This document shows positions 1-7,082 of a stretch of 10,000 bases of DNA, in pieces. The notes under the pieces were generated by a model. It was not told the origin of the DNA and ran no database searches. It saw nothing but the letters and a program-made list of their open reading frames with translations. Source of the DNA: Rheinheimera sp. (GTDB lineage Bacteria; Pseudomonadota; Gammaproteobacteria; Enterobacterales; Alteromonadaceae); assembly GCF_020217005.1 (NCBI RefSeq), contig NZ_JAIWOI010000345.1:1-10000 (forward strand), read 5' to 3'. The stretch's first letter is position 1. Every line of letters begins with the position of its first letter. The position numbers and the translations under genes were made by a program.

Positions 1-1840
1 GCAGTTGGAAGGTAAATATCTGGTTCAAAACCGGGTGACAGGTCAAATCTATGAAAGCGCCCAGTTCCTCTACATGCTGGTGGCTGCTTGTTTATTTGCG
101 AATTATCCGAAAGACAGCCGTTTAAGCTACGTGCGTCGGTTTTACGATGCAGTATCTACATTTAAAATTTCGTTACCCACGCCTATTATGTCTGGCGTGC
201 GTACCCCAACCCGCCAGTTCAGCTCTTGTGTATTGATTGAATGTGGTGACAGCTTAGACTCAATCAATGCTACCAGCAGCGCTATCGTTAAATACGTAAG
301 TCAACGTGCTGGTATTGGTATCAATGCGGGCCGTATCCGCGCTTTAGGTAGCCCTATCCGCAATGGTGAAGCCTTTCATACGGGTTGCATCCCATTCTAC
401 AAACACTTCCAGACAGCAGTAAAAAGCTGCTCTCAGGGTGGTGTTCGTGGGGGCGCGGCCACATTGTTTTATCCGCTGTGGCATTTAGAAGTTGAATCTT
501 TACTGGTTCTGAAGAACAACAGGGGTGTAGAAGAAAACCGCGTCCGTCACTTAGATTACGGTGTGCAGTTTAACCGTCTGATGTACACGCGCCTGATTAA
601 AGATGAAATGATCACCCTGTTCAGTCCTTCAGACGTACCTGGTCTGTATGATGCATTTTTCGAAGATCAGGAAAAGTTCGAAGAGCTGTACGTGAAATAT
701 GAAGCGGATGCGTCTATCCGTAAAAAGCGTATTAAGGCTGTTGAGCTCTTTACCCTGTTTATGCAGGAACGTGCCAGCACAGGCCGTATCTATTTACAGA
801 ACGTCGATCACTGCAACACGCATAGCCCATTTAATCCTAAATTTGCGGCGGTTCGTCAGAGCAATCTGTGTTTAGAGATTGCTCTGCCAACCAAACCACT
901 GAATGACATCAACGATCCAAATGGTGAAATTGCCCTTTGTACTTTATCAGCCTTTAACTTAGGTGCTATTGAACATTTGGATGAGCTGGAAGAGTTAGCC
1001 GAATTGGCGGTACGGGCTTTGGATAGTTTATTGGATTATCAGGATTACCCTATTCTTGCTGCTTACCACGCCAGTATGAACCGCCGTACTTTAGGTATAG
1101 GCGTGATTAACTATGCCTATTACCTGGCCAAAAACGGCGTTAAGTACTCTGACGGTTCAGCCAATGCCTTAACTCACCGTACCTTTGAAGCTATTCAGTA
1201 TTACCTGATGAAAGCCTCAAACAAACTGGCCCAGGAATTTGGTCCTTGTCCCAAGTTTAATGAGACAACTTACTCCGAAGGCATTATGCCTATTGATACC
1301 TATAAAAAGGATCTGGATAAAGTTTGTGCTGAACCTCTGCATTATGACTGGGAACAACTGCGTAAAGATGTGGTGCAATACGGTTTACGTAACTCCACCT
1401 TGTCTGCCCTGATGCCGTCAGAAACCTCTTCGCAAATATCAAATGCGACTAATGGTATTGAACCACCTCGTGGCCATATCAGTATAAAAGCAAGCAAAGA
1501 CGGTATTTTAAAGCAAGTAGTGCCTGAGTATGAGCGTTTGAAGAACCAGTATGAGTTGTTATGGGATATGCCAAATAACGATGGTTATATCAGCCTGGTG
1601 GCCATTATGCAGAAGTTTGTTGATCAAACTATTTCTGCCAACACCAACTATGATCCGGGCAAGTTCGAAGGTGGCAAAGTACCAATGAAAATCTTGTTAA
1701 AAGATTTGCTGACAGCTTATAAGCTGGGTGTCAAAACTATGTACTACCACAACACCCGTGATGGCGCTTCCGATATACAGGAAGACATTAAAGCGACGCC
1801 GGAAGACGATGGTTGTGCCGGTGGCGCCTGTAAAATTTAA
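1..1840 (+). CDS. nrdA: Class Ia ribonucleoside-diphosphate reductase, alpha (catalytic) subunit, 5'-truncated
   Basis: NrdA reduces ribonucleoside diphosphates to deoxyribonucleotides in the cytoplasm, using a radical delivered by NrdB. The window opens inside the gene. Codon 5-7 aligns with about residue 151 of the 761-residue E. coli protein, so the N-terminal ATP-cone (allosteric activity site) lies upstream and the TTG at position 5 is not a start. All catalytic residues expected in this part are present, in E. coli numbering: redox pair C225 (227-229) and C462 (938-940), thiyl-radical C439 (869-871) within NLCLE, which also supplies N437 and E441, radical-relay Y730/Y731 (1742-1747), and the C-terminal swinging-arm cysteines C754 and C759 in [11 protein letters not shown]. 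The visible part has exactly the E. coli length and shows no intein or frameshift. It is followed by nrdB. The operon promoter and any NrdR boxes are outside the window. Confidence 0.98.
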   Translation, partial: QLEGKYLVQNRVTGQIYESAQFLYMLVAACLFANYPKDSRLSYVRRFYDAVSTFKISLPTPIMSGVRTPTRQFSSCVLIECGDSLDSINATSSAIVKYVSQRAGIGINAGRIRALGSPIRNGEAFHTGCIPFYKHFQTAVKSCSQGGVRGGAATLFYPLWHLEVESLLVLKNNRGVEENRVRHLDYGVQFNRLMYTRLIKDEMITLFSPSDVPGLYDAFFEDQEKFEELYVKYEADASIRKKRIKAVELFTLFMQERASTGRIYLQNVDHCNTHSPFNPKFAAVRQSNLCLEIALPTKPLNDINDPNGEIALCTLSAFNLGAIEHLDELEELAELAVRALDSLLDYQDYPILAAYHASMNRRTLGIGVINYAYYLAKNGVKYSDGSANALTHRTFEAIQYYLMKASNKLAQEFGPCPKFNETTYSEGIMPIDTYKKDLDKVCAEPLHYDWEQLRKDVVQYGLRNSTLSALMPSETSSQISNATNGIEPPRGHISIKASKDGILKQVVPEYERLKNQYELLWDMPNNDGYISLVAIMQKFVDQTISANTNYDPGKFEGGKVPMKILLKDLLTAYKLGVKTMYYHNTRDGASDIQEDIKATPEDDGCAGGACKI

Positions 1841-1845
1841 GTCTG

Positions 1846-1869
1846 GGGCTGCATTGCAGCCCTCTTTTT
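1846..1869 (+). terminator. Intrinsic terminator-like hairpin between nrdA and nrdB
   Basis: A perfect 7-bp stem (GGGCTGC at 1846-1852, GCAGCCC at 1856-1862) with a 3-nt loop is followed by TCTTTTT. It begins 5 nt after the nrdA stop codon. It has the form of a rho-independent terminator but sits inside what should be an nrdAB operon. It may be leaky and act as an attenuator or an mRNA 3'-end stabiliser. Its efficiency cannot be judged from sequence. Confidence 0.7.
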
Positions 1870-1905
1870 GTATGCATAGCTAATAAAAACACAGAGAAAT
1901 TGCTG

Positions 1906-3036
1906 ATGAGTTACACCACCTTTAGCCGTACGAACAATGATCAAATGAAAGAGCCGATGTTTTTTGGCAATCCGGTGAACGTGTCCCGCTATGATCAACA
2001 AAAATACGGTATCTTTGAAAAACTGATTGAAAAACAATTAAGCTTTTTCTGGCGTCCGGAAGAAGTGGATGTCAGTAAAGATCGTATCGATTTTCAGCAG
2101 CTGCCTGAACATGAAAAGCATATTTTTATCAGCAATCTGAAATACCAAACTCTGCTGGATTCAGTGCAAGGCCGTTCACCAAATGTGGCCTTATTGCCTA
2201 TTGTCTCTTTGCCAGAACTGGAAACCTGGATTGAAACCTGGGCCTTTAGTGAAACCATTCACAGCCGCAGCTACACTCATATAGTACGTAATATCACGAA
2301 CGAGCCACACAAGGTATTCGACGATATTTTATTGAACGAACGCATTATTGAACGTGCCGACGATGTTACGCGTTACTACGACGACTTAATCAGCTCAGTA
2401 AATCTGTACCATTTATGCGGTGAAGGCACCCATGTAGTCGATGGTAAAAACCATACTATCAGCTTGCGCGATCTGAAGCGTAAACTTTATATCTGTATTT
2501 TGTCAGTAAACGTGCTGGAAGCAATAAGGTTCTATGTCAGTTTTGCCTGTAGCTTCGCCTTTGCCGAACGCGAACTGATGGAAGGTAATGCAAAAATCAT
2601 CAAACTGATTGCCCGTGATGAAGCTCTGCACTTAACCGGCACTCAGCATATGCTGAATATTATGGCTGCCGGCGAAGACGATCCGGAAATGGCTGAAGTA
2701 GCCAAAGAGTGTGAAGAAGAAGCTTACGCTATCTTCCGCAAAGCTGCTGAGCAGGAAAAAGATTGGGCGGAGTTTTTGTTTAAAGATGGCTCTATGATTG
2801 GTTTAAACAAGGATATTTTGTGCCAGTACGTGGAGTACATCACCAATAACAGAATGCAGGCAGTTGGGCTGAAGCCGATTTTCAGCACGACTCAAAACCC
2901 TATCCCTTGGATCAATGCCTGGTTAGTTTCAGACAATGTGCAGGTAGCACCACAAGAGTCTGAAATCAGCTCCTATTTAGTGGGACAAATCGATAACGAA
3001 ATGGATGGCGCTGACTTCGGTGATTTTGATCTCTGA
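1906..3036 (+). CDS. nrdB: Class Ia ribonucleoside-diphosphate reductase, beta (radical-generating) subunit
   Basis: NrdB houses the diferric-tyrosyl radical that starts catalysis in NrdA. I chose the ATG at 1906. It gives [13 protein letters not shown], matching the E. coli start and its 376-residue length, and a weak purine-rich stretch (AGAGAA) precedes it by about 8 nt. A TTG two codons upstream is in frame but lacks family support. Counting Met as 1, the iron ligands and radical site are visible: D85, E116, H119 and radical Y123 (2272-2274) in SETIHSRSY, then the glutamate of LEAIRFY and the E/H pair of RDEALHLTG. The C-terminal SSYLVGQI segment contains the conserved relay tyrosine, and the tail after it is the part that docks on NrdA. 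The gene lies 65 nt after nrdA, with a hairpin between them, and 15 nt before yfaE. Confidence 0.98.
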   Translation: MSYTTFSRTNNDQMKEPMFFGNPVNVSRYDQQKYGIFEKLIEKQLSFFWRPEEVDVSKDRIDFQQLPEHEKHIFISNLKYQTLLDSVQGRSPNVALLPIVSLPELETWIETWAFSETIHSRSYTHIVRNITNEPHKVFDDILLNERIIERADDVTRYYDDLISSVNLYHLCGEGTHVVDGKNHTISLRDLKRKLYICILSVNVLEAIRFYVSFACSFAFAERELMEGNAKIIKLIARDEALHLTGTQHMLNIMAAGEDDPEMAEVAKECEEEAYAIFRKAAEQEKDWAEFLFKDGSMIGLNKDILCQYVEYITNNRMQAVGLKPIFSTTQNPIPWINAWLVSDNVQVAPQESEISSYLVGQIDNEMDGADFGDFDL

Positions 3037-3051
3037 TCTGCGACCACTGAC

Positions 3052-3306
3052 ATGGTCAAAGTAGTGGTGAAGGATGTGCTCAGTCTGGAGTTTGGTACTG
3101 AGCAACGCACCCTGCTAGATGCACTTGAGGCTCAGCAACAGCAAGTTAACTATCAGTGCCGGGAGGGCTATTGTGGAGCTTGCCGTTGTAAGTTAATTTC
3201 AGGTTCTGTCAGTTACATTAACGAACCACTGGCATTTGTCCGTAAAGGCGAAATCCTGCCCTGTTGTAGTATCCCAATCACAGACATAGAAATAGAATTG
3301 CCCTGA
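3052..3306 (+). CDS. yfaE: 2Fe-2S ferredoxin maintaining the NrdB cofactor (YfaE type)
   Basis: This is an 84-residue plant-type 2Fe-2S ferredoxin, the same length as E. coli YfaE. YfaE supplies electrons to assemble or repair the diferric-tyrosyl radical of NrdB. The cluster motif is C36-x4-C41-x2-C44 in CREGYCGAC, with the fourth ligand in the C71-C72 pair of EILPCC. C46 is an extra nearby cysteine. The context after nrdA-nrdB fits this role exactly. The start at 3052 is set by length and by N-terminal similarity (MVKV against MARV). No Shine-Dalgarno sequence is visible in the 15-nt gap, so translation probably depends on coupling to nrdB. The frame is the same as nrdB, with only the nrdB TGA and five sense codons between the two genes. 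The stop codon lies in the 5' arm of the terminator stem. Confidence 0.95.
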   Translation: MVKVVVKDVLSLEFGTEQRTLLDALEAQQQQVNYQCREGYCGACRCKLISGSVSYINEPLAFVRKGEILPCCSIPITDIEIELP

Positions 3307-3340
3307 GTATCGTGAAATAATTCAGGGCAATTTATTTTCA
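3296..3340 (+). terminator. Terminator of the nrdA-nrdB-yfaE operon
   Basis: There is a perfect 11-bp stem (AATTGCCCTGA at 3296-3306, TCAGGGCAATT at 3322-3332) with a 15-nt loop, followed by TATTTTC. The 5' arm includes the last codons and stop of yfaE. The element lies between convergent yfaE and yceI, so it may also stop transcription coming from yceI, although the U-tract is poor in that direction. Confidence 0.75.
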
Positions 3341-3343
3341 GAA

Positions 3344-3357
3344 GTTCTGTTCAGAAC
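3344..3357. repeat. Small inverted repeat between convergent yfaE and yceI
   Basis: GTTCTG-TT-CAGAAC is a 6-bp inverted repeat 9 nt beyond the end of yceI on the minus strand. With the adjacent 11-bp stem it makes the convergent junction two hairpins long. It is short and could be chance. A role as an auxiliary 3'-end structure for yceI is inference. Confidence 0.35.
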
Positions 3358-3365
3358 ATTCAGTA

Positions 3366-3941
3366 TTATGACTTCTTGATACCTTCCACACTCAGATCTA
3401 AATGCACAGTGGCAGAAGCTGGGCCAAGGATATTTTTGATAGCGAAATCTTCCAGGTTGATGCTGGTTGTGCCAGCGAAACCGGCGCGGTAGCCGCCCCA
3501 CGGATCAGCACCTTCACCCAGTTTAGTCGCATTGATAACGATTTCTTTGGTCACGCCATTTAACGTGAAGTTACCCACTACATCAAAATCTGCGCCAGCT
3601 TTTGGTACTATTTTAGTGCTTACGAAAGTCGCTTTGCTGTTTTTGTCTACATTGAGGAAATCCGGGCTGCGTAAGTGTTTGTCACGCTCGGCATGGTTAG
3701 AGTCAACACTTTTGGTGTCAATTTCTAGCTGGATTTTGGAGTCCGCTAACTTTGCAGCGTCATAACTGAAATTACCTTTAAAGGTATTGAAGCGGCCATA
3801 CAGCCAGCTATAACCCAAATGACTGATTTTAAACTGTACAAAAGCGTGTGCGCCTTGGGTATCAATTTCATACTCAGCGGCTTGTAACGCTGGTGCTGCT
3901 AACATAGACGCCAATAAGCTGGCTACTAATAATTTCTTCAT
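3366..3941 (-). CDS. yceI: YceI family periplasmic lipocalin-fold protein
   Basis: This 191-residue protein has the same length as E. coli YceI. It starts with a Sec signal peptide (KK, then a hydrophobic stretch to about residue 21, with likely cleavage after LQA), so it is exported to the periplasm. Family hallmarks are the start of the mature domain ([23 protein letters not shown]), the central [15 protein letters not shown] and the later [12 protein letters not shown] and [10 protein letters not shown]. Structures of the family show a lipocalin-like barrel holding a polyisoprenoid, but the physiological role is not settled. E. coli YceI is induced by high pH. A strong Shine-Dalgarno sequence (AAGGAGA, 3947-3953) precedes the ATG by 5 nt. 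The gene starts 19 nt after the yceJ stop, so the two are almost certainly co-transcribed, with the membrane cytochrome first. Confidence 0.96.
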   Translation of the reverse strand: MKKLLVASLLASMLAAPALQAAEYEIDTQGAHAFVQFKISHLGYSWLYGRFNTFKGNFSYDAAKLADSKIQLEIDTKSVDSNHAERDKHLRSPDFLNVDKNSKATFVSTKIVPKAGADFDVVGNFTLNGVTKEIVINATKLGEGADPWGGYRAGFAGTTSINLEDFAIKNILGPASATVHLDLSVEGIKKS

Positions 3942-3960
3942 TCCAATCTCCTTTAAAAAA

Positions 3961-4500
3961 TTAAGGTTTAAGCATTCGTTTTAACGTATTGTCTTTATCA
4001 AAAAAATGGTGTTTAAGCGCAGCTAAGGCATGCAATACTGCTAATGCAATCAAGCCATAAGCCGCGAATTTATGTACTAAACCGGCTTTATCTGCCTGTT
4101 CAGTGAATAATTCACCTGCCGAAGGTAAATCAAATAAACCAAAGACCTCTATGGGCCGGCCATCTGCAGTAGATATCAGGTAACCGCTGCAAATTATCAA
4201 AAATATAAGTCCATATAATGTCAGATGAGTCAGATGGCTGACGCGTTGCACAGCTTTACTGTGACTCGTCAAAGGCGTGGCAGTTCCGTTTAGCATGCGC
4301 CAGAGCACTCTGTAACCCATCGTCAGTAATAACAAAACCCCGACACTTTTATGCCAAAACGGTGCTGTCTTATACCAGGCGCTGTAATAGCTCAAATCCA
4401 CCATCCAGAACCCCGAAGCAAAGAGTCCAATTACCACCACAGCCACCAGCCAATGCAGAATTATGCTGGTCCAGCCATACCCTTTATTTTCTGTTGTCAT
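3961..4500 (-). CDS. yceJ: Cytochrome b561 family membrane protein (YceJ)
   Basis: This is a 179-residue integral inner-membrane protein with four hydrophobic segments at about residues 12-32, 50-68, 93-112 and 143-163, the fold of bacterial cytochrome b561. These proteins carry two b-type hemes bound by transmembrane histidines and move electrons between the quinone pool and other acceptors. Candidate heme ligands are H16 (ILHW), H50 (FWHKS), H143 (LVHKFA) and H157 ([11 protein letters not shown]). Segments such as [25 protein letters not shown] and [15 protein letters not shown] match E. coli YceJ closely, and it sits before yceI as in E. coli. An AGGG Shine-Dalgarno precedes the ATG by about 7 nt. 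The electron donor and acceptor are unknown. Co-expression suggests a functional link with YceI, but that is inference. Confidence 0.95.
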   Translation of the reverse strand: MTTENKGYGWTSIILHWLVAVVVIGLFASGFWMVDLSYYSAWYKTAPFWHKSVGVLLLLTMGYRVLWRMLNGTATPLTSHSKAVQRVSHLTHLTLYGLIFLIICSGYLISTADGRPIEVFGLFDLPSAGELFTEQADKAGLVHKFAAYGLIALAVLHALAALKHHFFDKDNTLKRMLKP

Positions 4501-4552
4501 ATTTAGCCCTCTTAATAGAAATAGCTTATCTTTCCAGAAGATGGTTTAAAAT

Positions 4553-4588
4553 AACAAAATTAAGCACATTTTGTTCTATTTAATAGAA
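4553..4588. promoter_or_regulatory. Two adjoining palindromes upstream of yceJ (candidate operator)
   Basis: AACAAAAT (4553-4560) and ATTTTGTT (4568-4575) form an 8-bp inverted repeat around 7 nt. Overlapping its end, TTCTATT (4574-4580) and AATAGAA (4582-4588) form a 7-bp inverted repeat around one base. The 12-mer TTAATAGAAATA of the second palindrome recurs at 4512-4523, next to the yceJ start. Paired palindromes plus a repeated half-site suggest a dimeric regulator. I cannot name it. Confidence 0.45.
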
Positions 4589-4616
4589 ATATAATCAGTT
4601 TGCTGCTGAATTTCAG
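4588..4616 (-). promoter_or_regulatory. Possible sigma70 promoter of yceJ-yceI
   Basis: On the minus strand CTGAAA (4611-4616) and TATATT (4588-4593) are 17 nt apart. The -10 is good and the -35 moderate. If this is used, the TTCTATT/AATAGAA palindrome would overlap the -10 end and the transcription start, which suits a repressor site. The region is AT-rich, so chance matches are likely. Confidence 0.35.
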
Positions 4617-4620
4617 GCAT

Positions 4621-4647
4621 AAAAAAAAGAGCCGTTCAGGCTCTTTT
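4621..4647 (-). terminator. Intrinsic terminator of trhO
   Basis: On the minus strand a 9-bp stem (AAAAGAGCC / GGCTCTTTT, arms at 4639-4647 and 4625-4633) with a 5-nt loop runs into eight consecutive U residues, encoded by the A run 4621-4628. It starts 16 nt after the trhO stop. It is a textbook rho-independent terminator and separates trhO from the downstream yceJ-yceI unit. Confidence 0.9.
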
Positions 4648-4663
4648 CAAACGATAGCAAAGT

Positions 4664-5581
4664 TTAGAATTCTACTTTACCATCACGGATATGTTGCTCG
4701 CCCCGCTCTTTAGCCAAAGCTATTTGCTTTTGTCGCTCAGCAAATGAAGCTTTTTGTTCTTCGGTAATTTTGTCGTGGCAATGAGGACAACTCAGCCCTT
4801 GCACATAAAGTGGTGACTTCATCTCGTCCTGTGACAACGGCATACGGCAGGCATAACACTGATCATAACTGCCTTGCTCTAAGCCATGTTTGACCGCTAC
4901 GCGCTGATCAAACACAAAACATTCGCCCTGCCACAAACTTTCCTGCTCTGGTACTTCTTCGAGGTATTTCAGAATACCTCCGTCCAGGTGATACACCTCT
5001 TCAAAACCTTGTTCTTTTAAAAAGGCAGTGGATTTTTCACAGCGAATACCGCCGGTACAAAACATGGCGACTTTCTTGTGCTTAGTCTTATCAAGGTTCT
5101 GTTCAGCCCACTCTGGGAACTCACGGAAGCTGGTGGTATTTGGATTGATGGCATTTTTAAAAGTGCCTATCGCCACCTCATAGTCATTACGGGTATCTAT
5201 AACTATGGTATCCGGATCTGAAATCAACTGATTCCAGGCTTCGCCTTTGACATAAGTGCCCACTATATGAGCCGGGTTGATCCCCTCAACGCCCATAGTG
5301 ACAATTTCTTTTTTCAACTTTACCTTGGTGCGGTAAAACGCCTGTTCCTCAGCAAAAGATTCTTTATAAGACATACCGTCAAAGCGACTATCTGCAGCAA
5401 ACCACTGCAGCATGGCATCTATACCTTCACGCGGTCCGCAAATAGTGCCATTAATGCCCTCTTCGGCCAACAACAAGGTGCCTTTCACTTTATTCAGGAC
5501 TAAGTGTTGGTAGAGTTTATCGCGCAGAGCGACATAATCAGGTAAAGCGACGAATTTATATAAAGCAGCTACAACGTACAT
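4664..5581 (-). CDS. trhO: tRNA uridine(34) hydroxylase, rhodanese family
   Basis: TrhO (formerly YceA) uses oxygen to hydroxylate uridine 34 of certain tRNAs to 5-hydroxyuridine, the precursor of the wobble modifications cmo5U and mcmo5U. The 305-residue protein has three parts. An N-terminal acylphosphatase-like region (about 1-95) contains [12 protein letters not shown] rhodanese domain (about 118-212) contains [15 protein letters not shown] and the active-site loop [10 protein letters not shown], with catalytic C175 and C181. A C-terminal region has CYAC (C242, C245) and CPHC (C265, C268) pairs that look like a zinc-binding knuckle. The tail 275-305 is charged and helical. AAGGT precedes the ATG by about 10 nt. 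It has its own promoter and terminator and is therefore monocistronic. yceJ and yceI lie nearby, as in E. coli. Confidence 0.96.
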   Translation of the reverse strand: MYVVAALYKFVALPDYVALRDKLYQHLVLNKVKGTLLLAEEGINGTICGPREGIDAMLQWFAADSRFDGMSYKESFAEEQAFYRTKVKLKKEIVTMGVEGINPAHIVGTYVKGEAWNQLISDPDTIVIDTRNDYEVAIGTFKNAINPNTTSFREFPEWAEQNLDKTKHKKVAMFCTGGIRCEKSTAFLKEQGFEEVYHLDGGILKYLEEVPEQESLWQGECFVFDQRVAVKHGLEQGSYDQCYACRMPLSQDEMKSPLYVQGLSCPHCHDKITEEQKASFAERQKQIALAKERGEQHIRDGKVEF

Positions 5582-5640
5582 TTATTCAATTACCTTCTGC
5601 AATGCCGGACCGCAAATCCGGGGCAAAAATACGGGCCGCC

Positions 5641-5668
5641 ATTATAACGACAGAAAACGAAATGACAA
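5641..5668 (-). promoter_or_regulatory. Sigma70 promoter of trhO
   Basis: On the minus strand TTGTCA (5663-5668) is followed after 16 nt by a perfect TATAAT (5641-5646). The predicted start near 5634 gives a leader of about 53 nt. This leader contains a small CCGGA/TCCGG hairpin (5605-5621) and then the Shine-Dalgarno AAGGT. The promoter sits in the 99-nt gap between trhO and the yaeQ-like gene. Confidence 0.8.
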
Positions 5669-5680
5669 GTTACTGCAGCG

Positions 5681-6217
5681 CTAATGCTGTGTCGCTAAGG
5701 GTTGGGCAAGTGCCAGCTCAAAGGTTTGCTCTCCGTCTGTGATCAGTAGCCTGTCATCTTCACGCCACAAGTCGAGCTGCATATGGCCTTTGAGCATGCT
5801 ACAAAAATCCAATAGCTGTTGGTGGGATAAAGTATGAAACTGCACATTTCTAAAATGTTGTTTATATTGGTTCTTTATTCTTCTTTGGTCAGCCTCATCC
5901 AAAAACAACACGACCTGGTCCGCCTGGTGACTGGCACGTTGCATGTGTTTTTCGCTGAGTAAATCGACATTGCACCAAAGTTTGATGTGGTCAGCAGCAT
6001 CACTGACATAAAGATCAGGCGTTTTTCCTGAACTCTCTGTTTTTGCCAGTTGGGGCGATGACTCAAAAAAAGACAAATAAGCCAATAAACGGCGAGCAAA
6101 GTGCTCCGCAAGCTCTGTTTTATAAGGCGCTATATAACAGGTTCGCTTCTGGTACACATGGTTGAACTCTGACGCATAACTCAGATCCAACCGAATTACT
6201 TTACTGACGACTTGCAT
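5681..6217 (-). CDS. Divergent YaeQ family protein
   Basis: The 178-residue product resembles YaeQ (181 residues in E. coli). Members have a PD-(D/E)xK nuclease-like fold and no firmly established function. I chose the ATG at 6217. GAGGT (6224-6228) precedes it by 6 nt and the product MQVVSKVIRLDL begins where the family begins. The open frame runs 40 codons further up, but that part overlaps the upstream gene and looks non-coding. Family landmarks are KTELAEHFARRLLAYL (about 33-48), TPDLYV (66-71, with PD at 67-68), the IKLWCN segment (79-83) and QADQVVLF (98-105). In E. coli YaeQ the corresponding stretch reads WIE then RIKKA. Here it reads WCN then HMQRA, so the acidic residue is N83 and the lysine is missing. 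Catalysis is therefore doubtful. The gene lies 35 nt after the exporter gene and is probably co-transcribed with it. Confidence 0.82.
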   Translation of the reverse strand: MQVVSKVIRLDLSYASEFNHVYQKRTCYIAPYKTELAEHFARRLLAYLSFFESSPQLAKTESSGKTPDLYVSDAADHIKLWCNVDLLSEKHMQRASHQADQVVLFLDEADQRRIKNQYKQHFRNVQFHTLSHQQLLDFCSMLKGHMQLDLWREDDRLLITDGEQTFELALAQPLATQH

Positions 6218-6223
6218 ACTGAC

Positions 6224-6228
6224 ACCTC
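6224..6228 (-). promoter_or_regulatory. Ribosome binding site that fixes the yaeQ-like start
   Basis: GAGGT on the minus strand ends 6 nt before the ATG at 6217. No comparable site precedes the longer candidate start at 6337, which would overlap the preceding gene by 85 nt. This supports the shorter protein. Confidence 0.75.
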
Positions 6229-6252
6229 GTTGGTATCGGCAACAATCTCTGT

Positions 6253-6903
6253 TTAGTGTAGCTGAGATTGAATTGCACCGTATATCAGATGCATAGCCAG
6301 TGCCAGTAATACAGCGCCCATTAGACGATCGAACCAATAGCCCTTAAGCAACAAAAAAGTTCTTATTTTCTCATGAGTTAAAATCACTGATAGCAAAGCA
6401 AACCAAGCCGCTGTCGCAAAGGCCATATAAAGTCCGTAGATCACTTTGTACGAAAATGGTGTAACTGGCGAAATAATGGCAGCAAAAAGCGTTAAAAAAA
6501 ATAAAGTCGCTTTGGGGTTCAGCCCATTAGTGACAAAACCAGAGCTAAAAGCTTTGAGCAAGGATGGTGATTCGCTCTCCGTATCTGTTGCAACTTCTGG
6601 TGCCGCACTGTCTGACGCGCTACTGCGAATAGCCTGAAAACCTATATAAGCCAGATATGTGGCAGACAACAGGCTAAACAGAGTAAACAACCAGGGAGTG
6701 GTTTTGATCAGCAATCCCAATCCGAGCAAGGAGTAACACACATGCAGAAAAATAGCCATGCCGATACCAAGACTAGCTGCCAGCGCAACATTGCGACCGT
6801 AACGAACTGCGTAACGTAATACGATTGCGAAATCGGGCCCTGGACTGGCGACTGCAACTAAATGAACAGATGCAATAAGTAAAAATTCAGGCCAGAACTC
6901 CAT
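6253..6903 (-). CDS. LysE/RhtB family amino-acid exporter
   Basis: This 216-residue polytopic inner-membrane protein belongs to the LysE/RhtB translocator superfamily, which exports amino acids or related metabolites. The family signature is clear at about 19-50: ASPGPDFAIVLRYAVRYG followed by a glycine-rich helix (ASLGIGMA). The conserved NPKATLFF is at 129-136. Hydrophobic segments fall at about 5-28, 38-62, 70-91, 116-146, 155-178 and 193-212. A polar loop rich in Ser/Glu/Asp (94-113) separates the two halves and is probably cytoplasmic. The length is normal for the family. AAGGA precedes the ATG by about 7 nt. The substrate cannot be read from the sequence. The yaeQ-like gene follows in the same direction, and the ZnuD-like receptor is divergent across a 179-nt gap that carries Zur-like sites. 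Zinc control of this gene is possible but unproven. Confidence 0.9.
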   Translation of the reverse strand: MEFWPEFLLIASVHLVAVASPGPDFAIVLRYAVRYGRNVALAASLGIGMAIFLHVCYSLLGLGLLIKTTPWLFTLFSLLSATYLAYIGFQAIRSSASDSAAPEVATDTESESPSLLKAFSSGFVTNGLNPKATLFFLTLFAAIISPVTPFSYKVIYGLYMAFATAAWFALLSVILTHEKIRTFLLLKGYWFDRLMGAVLLALAMHLIYGAIQSQLH

Positions 6904-6980
6904 GCCTTATCCTTCTGATTATTAGGTATTTCTTTTCCGGACATTAAAACATGAGGTTTGGGGGTTTCGAAGTAAAATCT

Positions 6981-7003
6981 CGAAAAAATGTTACTTCATC
7001 ACA
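6981..7003. promoter_or_regulatory. Second, weaker Zur-like box
   Basis: This 23-bp segment matches 7031-7053 at 19 positions, exactly 50 bp upstream. Its core TGTTACTTCATCACA (6989-7003) matches 10 of the 14 specified bases of the enterobacterial Zur consensus TGTTATANTATAACA as I recall it. A 50-bp spacing is close to five helical turns, so both sites would face the same side of the DNA. Confidence 0.5.
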
Positions 7004-7030
7004 AAAATACTTGCGTGAGGACCATTAATC

Positions 7031-7055
7031 CGCAAAAATGTTATAACATCACATT
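7031..7055. promoter_or_regulatory. Zur-like zinc-responsive operator upstream of the receptor gene
   Basis: The core TGTTATAACATCACA (7039-7053) matches 12 of the 14 specified bases of the Zur consensus TGTTATANTATAACA, and the flanking A and T also fit. It contains the perfect palindrome ATGTTATAACAT (7038-7049) and overlaps a TATAAC -10-like hexamer (7042-7047). Zur with bound zinc would block transcription from here, giving expression under zinc shortage. The consensus is from memory and was not scored with a matrix. Confidence 0.65.
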
Positions 7056-7082
7056 ACGCAACTAACAGTAAAAGGTTTTCCG

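Noticed and set aside
1900..1905. Upstream TTG start for nrdB adding Met-Leu
   Set aside because: The ATG at 1906 reproduces the family N-terminus and exact length, and the TTG has no better ribosome site.
1837..2037. 66-codon minus-strand open frame across the nrdA-nrdB junction
   Set aside because: It is antisense to the nrdA stop, the hairpin and the conserved NrdB N-terminus, so it is a shadow frame.
6218..6337. 40-residue N-terminal extension of the YaeQ-like protein
   Set aside because: It overlaps the exporter gene, has no family similarity and lacks a ribosome site, while a good GAGGT sits before the ATG at 6217.
7011..7061. TTGCGT/ACGCAA inverted repeat flanking the stronger Zur-like box
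   Set aside because: Six-base arms separated by 39 nt are expected by chance and fit no known operator geometry.
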